DNA of 64,000 bases from Astropecten irregularis (taxonomy: Eukaryota > Echinodermata > Asteroidea > Paxillosida > Astropectinidae), in assembly GCA_963971285.1 (NCBI GenBank), contig OZ020254.1, positions 3,844,001 through 3,908,000 of the forward strand, in the 5' to 3' direction. Position 1 is the first letter of the stretch; each line of letters opens with the position of its first letter. A program made the translations under genes and the position numbers. This document shows positions 18,683 to 31,600 of this stretch, one piece after another. The notes beneath the pieces are model-generated. The model saw nothing but the letters and a program-made list of their open reading frames with translations, ran no database searches and had not been told where the DNA came from.

Positions 18683-21600
18683 TCATTCCAAGTTCAACAG
18701 ATGGAGGAAGACAGCAGTTCCATGTTGTCATAATCTATTAATTTCAGAGCTCCTTTTTTCTCCACCGTTCACGCTAGTAGTGATAAATCAAATTTTGAAA
18801 ATTGTGTAGCTATCCTCATCACACGTCTGGCAGAATCCGTCTCGTTCTGAACAAGGTTCTTCTATCTGAAATCCGAGTGTTCCCAAATCTACTAAAAATA
18901 TTACACACAGACTCTTCAATAAAATACACAAACCGACAAAGGTAATTTCATTTTCAGATTCATATTTTTTTTCCTCATTTAACAATTTTTATAGTAATAA
19001 TACGCTCTAGCAAGCCAAGCCATGCATACACATAGTTTCAATTTTTGTTTTATCTCTGATAAAATAGGGTGCGTGTATTCACATATTTTCAAACTGTACA
19101 TAGCTTTTTGTTGTTGTAGTAAGCTGGATTGAGGTTTTATTTTTCCAATTTAGTGACGTCACACTGTGACCTCATTTCCACACCCATTGTTATTAAGCCT
19201 GTCTTTCATTCATCTATTTTCTTTCATATAAAAATAACACTATATGACGTATATACAGCACAGCTACACCAGTGATATGGAGGATCAAGAAAAAAAAAAC
19301 CAAACACTTCACTTCACCCAGAATGCATTGCATTACCCAGAATGCCCTGCATTCCTGACATGGATCAAGGTGAAATGCCGCCAAGTATGTTTTTGGTTTT
19401 TTTTCCTCTCATTTTAGCTAAATTCAAGAAAATTAACCTGTAATTATTTCAATTCTCTACATTGTATAAACACTAGCAAGTCCAACTCACACAGTTTCGC
19501 CCGCCCTCGATCACACAGAAAAACGTAAAGAAAAACCACCAATTTATAATAAGATTCGTTACTGGTCAATAACGATGGATATTATAACCTATCGTGCCAA
19601 TTCAGACAAACAATTTCTTTTTTCTTTTTTTCAGTTTGCATGTATGGCAATTTAGTTTTATACAAATATTTCCCTCACTAAAAAATGTATTAAATCAATG
19701 TACATACATAAACACTACACACTTGTTTGTTTTTTTCATATACAATATTTATACAAAGGAACTTATCCAAGGTCACTTAACTGAATCATATTTTCAGTTT
19801 TCCATTATTCAAGCAATTCTTGCTTTTTTTTTTTACAGGTAATTCTGACCACGATTGTAGATGAAGGGCACAAATTCTACTGAAACACTGATTTTCTCAA
19901 CGTCTACCACAACTACAGTCAATGTAAACTAAAACTTGCATCACTGATTGATGGAATTCTTCGTGAGATTTGCACCTAACACTTTTCCTTTTCCTCAAAC
20001 ATTTGTCTTTCTACTATATCTACCTTTACCACATCTTTCCACATCATAGCTATTCATTTTGTTTTGTGAAGAAATCCCGGTTCAACCGTAACTACGCCCG
20101 ACCTTCAATTGCATGCAGGTTGAAAGGTCATTTTAATTCATTAATTCATGGGTTACCGAAAAATCGTCCAAGTCAGGATGTCAATGCAAAAATGCTAAAA
20201 TGCTTACGAAGTGCGTCGGGTATTTGGTTAAAAACAAAACAAAAAAGCAACGCAAATGTTTACAGCATACATAAATTTCATTTTGGGTGTGATTTGTAAG
20301 AATCTTGGACACCTTTTCACTATGACAATCCATCCTTCTTAGACTACGACTTCATAAAAAAACTGAATAATCTCTTTTACATATTGAATATTACATTTGA
20401 ACCAAACAAATCTTCGGTATTATTACCTTGGGCACAAGAGAAAAATCACAGATCAACATTCAAAACAAAATTAATTGGTATTAAAGTGCTTTCCTTTCAT
20501 TTTCAATAACAAACACACAAATGTAAATAGCAAACTTTGTAGTGTACAAGAAAAAAAATAATATGGAATGTCAATTTTCATAATAAGAATCGATTTTCGT
20601 TTCTCCAAAATCGCTACCGAGGAAAGCCATAAGTCGGGTAAGAAAACATCTTTAAAAAAAAAAAAGAAAGAAAGAAAAAGGAAACAAAAAGCATCAATAA
20701 AAAATTCTCACGAAACTCACTACATGTATTTCAAACAACACCAAACAATGTGACTATTTGTATTTGATTGCTAGATAATCCAACTTCTTATCTACAGATT
20801 TGAACAGGATCCGGTGACTCTGAGATACAAACTGGTTTGGTAAACTAAACACGACGAATCCTCACGAAGTCAGCACTCTTCATGTACATGAAATCCTAAA
20901 TACGCACTTCAAAAAAGGAAAAAACCACACAAAAAACTGCGGCTTTCTCAAACTTTTGGAAAAGAAAGAAAAATCCTTCACAACACCTGAAACATCACAA
21001 CAGCCAAAATTCACAACAGAATTCTGTTTCTGACACGGAAATCAACCCATCCGATATATTACAACAACAGACAACTGGAAACTGGATTTGAAAGTTCTAC
21101 AAATACCAAAAAGGCTCATTGCTAGGTTCCACTGGGAATTCCACTGGTAAATTACCCACGCAAAAACATTTTACTTCAAAACCAAAAGTCAACAAAGAAA
21201 AGAGTTTTACATTTTCAAAAGTCAACGAGCAAAGGCCAACAGTCAAAAACCCCAAATAAAAAACAACAAACATACATCAGAAAAATGTATGAAATACGTC
21301 CACTAATTATTTGTAACCAACTTGTACCATCAATGTCACAGTTGTCAGTTACCGACATGGCTTCTGAAAAACACGCCTCTCAAAGTGCCAATCGGTGACG
21401 GAAAAAACATTTCAGTTCAAAATCTATACTGGAATCGCACAAGCTACGTAATTCACCAGATCCAGCAGATTTTGTGACACCCAAAATTTAAATGAAAATG
21501 TTAATTTGAGGTATGTAATCTTTCTGATGTGTTCAAGAGTTGTTGCCGTTACAAAGAATGATTTGCATACAGCTCATTAATAACAAAAATTGTGCCTGGC

Positions 21601-22392
21601 CGTCAAGCACTGATATTCCACAATCATTTCCTTAAAGCTTGGTGCATCTATTACCAAATATACATTACAACTCCAAAATAGTTGCTTTCACCTTTGTATC
21701 TCAAATGATACCTCATCTTCAAAACTCCAATCCTTACTAAACCTTTCCCTGTGGCCGATAAAAGCCAGACACTGATTTCAGTTGCCAAAAAACTTTGAAA
21801 TCAGTACGGAAAATGGCCCTGCTTTTCAGTCTTTCATTTACAACCAACATGAACTGTTCAACAAGTTCTGCCACAATCGCTTCCCTTCTCAACATCCTCA
21901 ACTCCTTTTCCTTTTTACATAAATCTTCCTTCGGTTTCAAATCACAAAGAATGACGATAAAAGTTTGGATGAGTGTTTTGTCCGACACGACGACCTGTTT
22001 CACAAGGTTTTTACTCAAACTGTAACAACTAACAACAACAATTGACTTCAAACTGCCAGTAATGGCAAAAACCCAGGTCTCTCAAGTATTCATATTGTAT
22101 TCTGTGGAAGTGTCAATATTCGTTTTTATTCAGCATTCCGGTTATAGTCATACGCAGACAAGAAAACGTCCCTGAACTTATAACTTAAACTTTCAACAGT
22201 AACAGAGCAAGAGTCACTACACAAAAACCCAAACATGGTCTATGTCCACACAACAAAATTGGTACTGTTTAAACCAGTAGATATACAAACAGAGCAGTAT
22301 GCGCCTGCTACGACTTGTGTCCTAACAAACGGATCTCTTGAGGGAATTCAAACTTGTCTCATGGATCAAGACTCGATGGACTAGATTTCCTG

Positions 22393-22620
22393 TCACCGCG
22401 GGGAGCTGTCGTTGGCCTGCTGCTTCTCGTGGTTCATCAGGACGCCCACGGCATCCTTGACGGCGTGGAAGATGATGTTCTTGATCTGCAGCTTGTCTTC
22501 GTGGTTGGAATGGGTGTTGCTGAGACGTCGGAACTCGTGAGTCAGCTTGAAGCAGTGGGCGATGTGCTCGGGAGAAACAAAGTCCTCTGCCACCTTGATG
22601 CAGGATTGAAGGTTTCTCAC
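22393..22620 (-). CDS. KDM3: KDM3 terminal coding exon
   Basis: Acceptor CCAACCCCAG, phase 0. [35 protein letters not shown] and [11 protein letters not shown] are the family C-terminus; TGA at 22393-22395. Confidence 0.95.
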   Translation of the reverse strand: MRNLQSCIKVAEDFVSPEHIAHCFKLTHEFRRLSNTHSNHEDKLQIKNIIFHAVKDAVGVLMNHEKQQANDSSPR

Positions 22621-25600
22621 CTGGGGTTGGGTCAAGACCGAAATGAATCCAAGTCAATATTCACCTTAATACAAGATTCTCAGGAAGCAAGCAGTCTAGG
22701 TGCTTGAGGGTTCTTCAATCTTCAAGTTGTATCGGGATTTGATCCGACAGTCTTGACTGAAAATGACACCTGCTAATCTCTAAGATCAACCTCATTATCA
22801 GACCACCATGAATTCATTCAGTTAAAAAAAATTGGATTCTACACACAGAATTTGATATGCAGAAAGTGACATCTGAAAATTGAGGCAGAAATCAAATCAA
22901 TTTCATAATTTCAAGAATAAAAAATGGAAACCAAATTGGAATGATTCAGTGTATAAATCTGCAAGTTTTGCTTTCATGGTTCTCTCCTCCAAGCCTTCTG
23001 ATCCTTCTCTCATCTCTGAATTGTCTCTCTGATCCACCTTACCTGATGAGGAGCTCCAGCTGGTATGAAGACAGCATCCCCCATGCACTGCAGTATCGGC
23101 CATCCCTGCACACCGTACTCCTTCCAGAGTCTATCCAGTAGTTCCTCATTCAGGTACCAGCTCTGGTCGTGGATCGGATCATGATCCTCCGCTACGTCCA
23201 TGTCCTGCTCCTTAGCTACCTTAGTCAGCAAGTCACGGATCTTGTCCGTGTCTTCGGCGCGGAACAGGTGCCAGATGGCGCCGGGCCGCTCTTTGTTTTC
23301 GTGGACCCGCAGCTTGGTCAGTTCGTCGTCGAAGATCTCATCGATGGCATCCAGGACGTCCCGACCGACCTCGTTGTTGACTTTGCCGTTTTGACTGGTG
23401 CTGGCGCTGCCGACGTAGACCATGACGTTAACGGCATCCGAGATATCAAGGTGAAGATTGGTAGTGCCCTCTTTGGGACGACTTGCCATACCTAGGATTC
23501 AAACAACAAAAATCACATCTCTCAATACAATCCTATCACACATAAAATATAGAGCCTGCATCCTCTTAAAAAAGTTTTGCAGCAATGGAAATAAATCTTA
23601 TCTTTGAATCTTGCAATATTCAATGTCCCAAAATTGGATGGACAAAGTATGTCTGCTTAACAGTCCTGACTTCTATAATGCATTCTATCTCTTGCAATGC
23701 AAGAATCATTTTTACCTTTACCCCAAGTGGCATTCAGGCTAGGAACATTCCTGAATCCCTTTGGCACATTCTTAAGTCTTGGTATCAAGTTAATAGGCCA
23801 TCAAGCAACCATTATGGAGTTGCAGTGCCTAGGCTCTCTCTGCTTTACAAGCCACAGTTTTCAGATAGTCTGAAATTATAAACTATCATCACTAAACAAA
23901 AAGAAAGCTTCATACCGTAGGCGTTATACATCTTTGGTCCCAAGTCTGGCTTGACGAAGAAGTCAGGAAGCCTTGATGAGATGTTGAGGCGTCCGTCCCT
24001 GCGAGTGTACTCAGGCAGAGGGAGATTCTTCATCAGGTCCTGGAAGTGATCGGGCAGCAGCTCGGCGAAGTCCTCCGCCGGGGGCCAGTCCTTCAACTTC
24101 AAGATGATAGACTGTCCCTGCTTGGTCTCAAGACGGTCTGTGGAGAGGGAAATATGATCGACACGTTAGGACTCCGAACCAACGACAAATTCTGAAATGA
24201 GGTTGACAACACAGATGTGGAATGCGCAGTCAGTTCTTCATATTGAAGCAGCTACTGATGAATTTGGAATGGTATATCAGAAACATCAAAATTCACTAAA
24301 GAAAAACTTATCCATTATATATTTTGGGTACCAAAGTATGAGGTGAGGTTTTCTCTTTTTATAAGTACTACGTTTGTTGATTGTATTTTCCTGCTGTGCT
24401 GGTGTGCAGGCAGGAGTTAGACATAAAGTTCCTACATCATTTCAAATGCAGGTTTGATTTAAGTCATACCACCGGGATGAGGAAATGAGAATAATCATGT
24501 TAGTTAAATCTGTCTGGTGATACAAAGTCATAACATTGTTCATCAGCAGTTAAATAACTGCTGAAGCTAGTAATGTTCTCTACCATCGACCATTTCCAGA
24601 ATCTTGCTCCAACCTGATGAAATGTGCTATAAATGATCTTATCATTCAGTGTCTAGGTATAAGGAGACTAGAAGAGCATTTAGAGAGGTTATAAGAAGGG
24701 GAACTGAAAGTAGAGACCAACTCACTTTCCAGATCCTCAAAGCCATCCCAGAAGTCCTTCATGGGCGCTCCCTGGATCACGTTACCCGTCCTGCAGTCCA
24801 CCAGATCATTGTTCAGCTCGCCAAACTTACTGTTGAAGAAGGCCGGATGCCAGAGTCTCTCGTCGAGCAGCTTGCGAACACCGCTGACCAAGACGGGCTG
24901 AAGGGAGGAAAATGTGAAGAGGTAAGTGGCGTTGAAGGTAGATACAGCTAGGAAGAGGGCAGTCATCAGTAGGGTGAGTGCTGAAGCACCTGGGGCCAAT
25001 GGCTTGATGACCCTTACATTTTTCTTCCAAATAATGCCCTCTAAAAGCAGGCCGATATCAAATCATCATCCAGAGTCTTGAGAAGGGCATTGCAGAGGAT
25101 GACTAGTCCTGCTTTGTAATTAACCATTCATGACCTTCTTGTCATTAAGGACAAAAACTCTGAATGGCATGAGATTGGAAAATACAATCTAAGGGATCAG
25201 CATACCAGGACACAGTTTCCCTTGTGGTACAAAAAAACCCTTGAATCAGGATTAAGGACTCTTGAATATCTTAATTAGTTTCCTCACAGGTTGTATTAGT
25301 CAGATTCACAATTTGGAAGGGTGTGGGTGTCTAAAGAGGGCATCATGAAATTTGAAATCTGCTTACCACTCCTCGTCTCCACTGCTCCTGGAAGATCCGG
25401 AGATTGCCCTTGTGAGAGGAATCATGAAGCCTCAAGAGCCTGCCATCACAGAGCCAAGAGTGAGGCACATCAGGGTACTCCACACTGGACTCAGTCAAGG
25501 TATGCCTACCCTGAGGAAGGATGGGCTCCCCGATGGCATTTGCGGCCACTGCCGGAGGAGATTCTGGTTTGACGGACGGATTGTTGTAGACGGTCGGCGG

Positions 25601-28600
25601 CAGATCAATGGCCATCGTCTGCTGGCTGGCCGGCCGAGTGGGCGTCTTCAGGCTGATCCGATCGTGCTTATTCTGTGCCGGCGCTGAAATGTTCTGCTCC
25701 ACGACCGTGGCAATGATGTCCTCAAAGGTGCTGGTCATAGTCCTGGTGGACTTCTTGTTGGTACTGTCTCCCTTGGGCAGGAAGGCTGTCATAAGATACG
25801 CTGATCCATCCATCCCTCCAGATGGACGTCCAAGCTTACCGGCCGTCTTGGTCAGCAGTTCGCGCAATGTCGAGCAGCTCTCGTTCTTGGCCACTTCGGC
25901 ATCAGAGCGGGTCACCTTGTCCGTAGTCAGGGTGACTGCTTTGGTGTCCGGTAGCGACTGCTCAAACGTTTTGGGCGATGAGGAGTTGGTGAAGCGGTTG
26001 GTGGTGCTCTCGGACTGAGCGGACGTGGCCACGTTGGCCAGGACATCCAGGGGGGAAGCCGAAGGGAAAGAGGTCAGCTTTGGGGCCTTAGGACTCCTAG
26101 AGTTGCTGTTGACCGGTGTCGAGTGACCTGAATCACTCGGTTCACTCTTGCCTGATTCACTTGGAGGTTTGTCATTCAGTAAAACCTGGGAATAGATAAA
26201 ATAAAAAATAAAAACCGTTCCCAATCAAAGAACTATCAACACTACAACTGAAACCTGCTGTTGATTTCACGAAGCACTACAACACATCGTAGCTCGAGTT
26301 CGCATCTCAAGACACGTTTCGTGAAATGGTTCAAAAGACAAGTCGTAGCTGCGCATCATCGCAGTGCTGCGATCATTTATAACTCCTGCGATATTTTGTA
26401 AGTAACGATGAGTTTGGTGAAATCAAAGGCAGATCTTATCGTTATCATTGTGTCACAAAAAGTACTCAGTTCTACTTACGGGTGATAGGCCATTCAGGGC
26501 AGGCACTTTGTCGGGGGAATTATTGAGGGCTCTTTTACTGCAGGGACAGGAGGCCGTGATGTTCCACTTGTTGCGCATCCGATGCACCATCATACCCACA
26601 TCCCACAGAGCTGCAAAGATCAAGACAATCCATTGATTACAATGTCATCAACCAACACCCTGCTTGATTGACCAATGCAATGAACTAATAGATAGGAAAT
26701 GTCATCGAGTTTGTCCATTCATTCAATAGAATTGATATTGCTTCCTGTTCATAAAAATGTTATCAAATGAACGGTCTTTCGTTTAGAAACTTGTTTAAAT
26801 CAGACATATGATAAGTATTTTCTGCATTCCATTTCTACTTCTTCCCCCTTTCAACACAAGCCACTATCTGTCACTGGCCAAATATAAGCCTTGTTGGTTA
26901 TGTGAGATATCTGCTCTAGTAAGGTAGAGGTCCTGGGTTCGAATCCAGCCTGAGCAAGCCTGTGAGTTCACGTCATAGGATCTCAAAAACAGAGACTGAA
27001 AACGACACATCAGGTAGGAGGGTCTTCTCTTGAGTCAGTAAAAGGACAGACAACCAACAAAGAATCAAATCCAGATATCAACCAGGCAAGCAAGAAACAA
27101 ACAACTAAACAACGAGACAGACCAACTGTCACACCATGTCTTCTTACCTGTGCCAGGGATAATCTGGGTGAGTATCAGGCTCTCCGGCTGATGTGGTTGA
27201 TCTTTGATGCACTTCAGCCACACAAGAGCGGGCTTCGTTTTAGTCTTAGCTGTGAGAACAAAACAAACAAACATCGAAGGTTCAACATGGGATAGTAGGA
27301 GGAATTGTAGAAAGTAATCAGGATTGTGTTCCTGGCTGAATACTGGGGTATTCACCATTTTGAGGTTCGGGGATTACTGAACGAAACCTGACAGAAGGGA
27401 AGCCGATGGACGGATATGTGAATGTTCCATCGGGCCTTGAAGTTTAATTATCAGACACAACTGAAGGGACAATGCTATAGTTCTACAAAATGAAGTTGAA
27501 GATGACTTGTGTGACAGAAACCAAAACAATGACATGACTCACATGACAACCACACAAACACGATGAGACAGCAAAACCACATTGTGTGATCCAAGACGAT
27601 TCCAACCTTTTTTCCCCCTGAGATAAACAAACACTTATTTGCTCTTTGAAATCAGCCAAAAGTATTCCATGTGGAGTACAGTCATGCCAAAAACACAATG
27701 CATGTACCTGAATGTCACAGGACGAGGTTATAACTGCAAGTGATCAATCACCGTTGAGAGGGTATTCCCAAAAACAAAGAAAACCCTTTCAAATGAAATA
27801 GAATGTTGAATCATGTTCAAGAGCATGCTGAGTCCCACAATCAAACCCTAGGGTGCGTTCCGCTTGCACGAACATGTTCGCGAAGTTTGCGTTACGCATG
27901 GATTTTGAAGTGGAACGCACACGCAACAAATAGTGAACATGTGTTGCGTATTGCATCCATCTTTTATTCAATGTAGTTAGCCAACTTCAGCAAACACCTC
28001 CTTTACACCGTTAGCTATGTTAGGCAAACATTGCGTTTGTGGCGAACAGCGCGTTCCGGTTTGAAAACGGTGGCGCACATGTGCGCGTAGTTAGCTGGAG
28101 TGGAACGCACCCCTGATATCGGTTGAGAGAACATCAGCGCAATGTGCCACGTCCCCATGTTGATAGTCATCCCTAACCTCCATTCAGAGACATGTGAGGA
28201 GGCACACACACTTCAATGATGATTAGCCACAGTCTACATACATACCTTTAATGTTCTGGCTCTTCTGCTTGTAGCAGTCCAGGCACACCACAAAGCCACA
28301 CTTGGAACACGTCCAATGAATGTTGAAGAGCGTAGTGTCGCAGGTATCACACATCTCCCTCACACCTGTGACTGCCCTCTTCCAGGCAATCTTACCTGCA
28401 GGGGAATGGAAACCAATTACATTGCAAATAAATAAACCGAGGGAAGGAGGAATGTAGCGTTTAGGGATTACGGTGGCGGCGGGTGGATGGGAGGGGGGAT
28501 ATCTGCAAAGGTGTTTGATAACATCACACTTTAAGGTATACAGTGATTGTGTGGTCTGAATTTAATCATCAGGCACTGTGCTCTTTGTTATGCTTAAAGA

Positions 28601-31600
28601 GTTAGGAGCGTGTGACATTTTCCATACGCGCAGTGTCTTTTTCACTGCCTGAAACTGCCTTTAAAGAAAAGTCCTCCTAGGACCTATTGTCATACTTTAT
28701 GACTCTATGCACTGTAAATTATAGGTTATCCTAGTTCATAAGCAGTTTGTGGCACAGTTTATTACTTTTATTAACCCTAACCCACCTCCGAACCACAATC
28801 TACCACACATAGTGTTTACCTCTAGTAAGTGTGGTATCCTGAATTATACCACAATATACTACAGCGTTGGTTGGTGTGGCAATGCATGGTTTATGATCCA
28901 GTTACCCTATGGAGACTGTGGTAATGTGTGGTAAGCAGCACTTATCTTGTGTGGCAAGTGCGGAGGGTTAAGGTTAAATGCATAATAAGAAGCTAAGGTA
29001 AAAGCAAAAACAATACCAATCTCAATCTTCAGGCTCTTCAGTAACAAAAATTCAAGGTTTGCAAATGCTCGTCTACAGATAAAAAGAGGAATGCGTTCAC
29101 TTTGCGGGTGAGAGGAACAACTTCACCAACCAAAGTGCCAAGGAGGATGAGAAGCTCCTACAACTTACCCGGTGTAGAGCTCCAGGACTTGGCCTGGTGC
29201 TCCTGCTCCACCAACTCGCAGAACTGGTCCCCGACCCTCTTCAGGATGTACTTGGAGGTTTCCACGTCCAGCTCGCAGTCGGAGTCCGGCGGGTAAGGCA
29301 GCCAGGGCGTCAGGTCCTCGGGCTGACAGTGGCTCGGCTCCGAGAAGCCGGCGATGGTCAGGTTGCCATTTTTGGAGTATCGCAATCTGATCGTGATCAC
29401 AATTCGAAAATAAAACAAAACCAAAATTCAAATTTGATAGTTGTTAAACCTACTCACTGATAAAAACTTGAACTGGGTCAGTTACAAAGTACGTCCAGGC
29501 CCAGTAAAAATTTCATGGGATGCCTTATTGCATTGACTGATTCTTGCAAGCCTGGAAATAAAAGGAGGCCATGGAGGCCATGGCCTTCGTTGCCCTTGGT
29601 TCTTGGCCTTGGTGCTCCTTCAAATGTTTCCATAGACATTATGATTTTCCAATGGAAGTGCCCCTTGCAATGGAAAAGTGGCCTTGCCCCTTTCAGAACT
29701 TAAATCCAGGCCTGTTCTTGTACAACATGGAAAAGGCAAATAGAGGATACTGCTGAGCAACTCTAAGGGTTAAAAACACAGATGCAAAAGATGACATTTC
29801 CCACCTTCTGAAGGCGTAGAATCGACAGAAGATGTTGATCTTGGACTGTCTGGAGCTGGGCTTCATGCGGCACTCTCGGCATTTCATCAGGCTGGGCGTC
29901 ACGTCACAGCAGGCACCGTCCTGGAGGAAAGGCTCTCCCGTCTTCTTGAGCTTAGCAATGGAGGGCTTGACCAGGGCACGGGTCACGTTCAGAGCTGTAC
30001 GGAAAGGTACGGGGAAACAACCACCTCACAATTTAGTGACTGGGCTATACCGCCTCAAGATAAGACGAGGACTATCAAGTACATCATATCTCATGGCAAT
30101 GATTCGTAGTGTCAAAACAAAGGGAAATGAGTTGGAGGTGTTTCATTATTTTCGTCAGGGGACGAGCAAAGACTCGGCAGTTAAATCTGAGATTTCTGGA
30201 TCAATGCACAAGCTCTTTCTCAAACTGAGCTATCTTGTTTAATGATGAGGCCTCCCTCAGAAGCCATACAAACCCTTTGACTGACCCTCAAATGGCTACT
30301 GATCCCACCCATAAACATACACAAAAAATGTGAACAAAAATAAAATTTTAGAGTCAAGTTCTGCCTTTACATTCCTTCTTTGTTTCCACAGCATCAGCAT
30401 CGCAAAGAAGCCGAGATTTAATAGTATAAAAACAATTCCAATGAAAAAGAAAAGAAAAGAAGAAAACTGACGGCCTTGCATGTAACACAGCATACAAGAT
30501 ACAAAATGACTTAACAAAAATTGGCAATATGTCTTGTTTTATGCATGGCTAAAGAAATTCTAAAAAAAAATGTCACTCTGAGGTTCGAGGAGATTGCCAA
30601 GGACATGAAAACAGAGACTACTCTGCCATTCTTATGGTACGCAAGACGACGAAGAGGCCACCTACCATCAAATTTGTCTTTCTCCTTACGCGCTCTGGTG
30701 ACGATGCGTTTCTTCGGGGCCAGAATTAACCGATCCATGATGGCAGGTATCTGCGACTGTAATCAAAATTAAAAACAAGGACATTTCATCGGGCTGCAGG
30801 AAGTGATTGTAAAAACTCTCCGAGAAAATAACAAAGAGTTGAAATATCTCATCGGCTATGCAAGGACGATCCAAATGGCCTCCCAAGCTTACAATTTCTT
30901 TTTCCCAGGGTCGGGTCTCTCGGTTTTTTTTAATTCCCACACAAGAATCCTGCTCCTTTAATTCACAGATCTTGCTGTTGCAATCAGATTTGACCCACAT
31001 TCAAAAGAAATTGTATTGCTGACGAATCCAAACCCCATAAGATGAGGAAAAAAAAAGGTAGAAGGAAAAAAAAAAGAAGAAAAAAAAAAAAGAAATCAGG
31101 ACTGAGTGTAACAGAAAAAAAAGGGATAACCCGCAACAAAACCAACCATCAGGTAGTTGCAGGGAAGGGAGGGAGGGAGGGGGAAGGAATAAATCACTGG
31201 GCTAAAAATAAATGGATTGAAGTGGGTCAGGGAGCAATTTATTAAATTCCTGACCCAGTAAGGAAGGGGGAGAAAAAAAAACCGAGGAAGGAAAAACAGA
31301 GGAGGACTAGAAGTCCGCAGGGCTCTCTCTCAGTCCCTCCCTAGCTGGGACACATCCACTTATCACCTTGGGGAAATCCAAACCAGGTCACATCTTGGGT
31401 CGGAGTGTTGATAGATTAGCCTGGTTACTTGAATGCATCTCAGAAAAGAAAGAAGAAGGGGGGAGGAATTCTTGTTGCATGCCTGCGCCGTGTAATTAGA
31501 TAAAATTCTCACCAATTGACCCTCTCTTTAAGTACAGAACAAAGATGAAAAGAAGGGGAAAAACGGGCAGCAAGGTCTTGGAATTAGGACACGACATGCA

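Larger units (their letters stand above)
15091..22392. other. Convergent intergenic region between securin and the KDM3 gene
   Basis: 15091 to about 15400 is probably the securin 3' UTR. Repeats dominate 15400-18700 (nested MITEs, a SINE fragment, a tRNA-core palindrome, a minisatellite, a small MITE). From about 19050 to 22392 the sequence is AT-rich, lacks repeats seen elsewhere here and is probably the long 3' UTR of the minus-strand gene. Minus-strand AATAAA signals lie at 22125-22130 and 19136-19141. Confidence 0.5.
22621..26184 (-). other. KDM3 3'-end introns (22621-23042, 23492-23915, 24138-24725, 24898-25366)
   Basis: Four short introns between the JmjC-region exons listed above. I see no repeat, RNA gene or other signal in them. 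Open frames on the plus strand here are antisense shadows of the exons. Confidence 0.6.

Noticed and set aside
19305..19365. Doubled ACCCAGAATGC words as a regulatory pair
   Set aside because: Two short similar words in AT-rich probable 3' UTR; too little to call a site.
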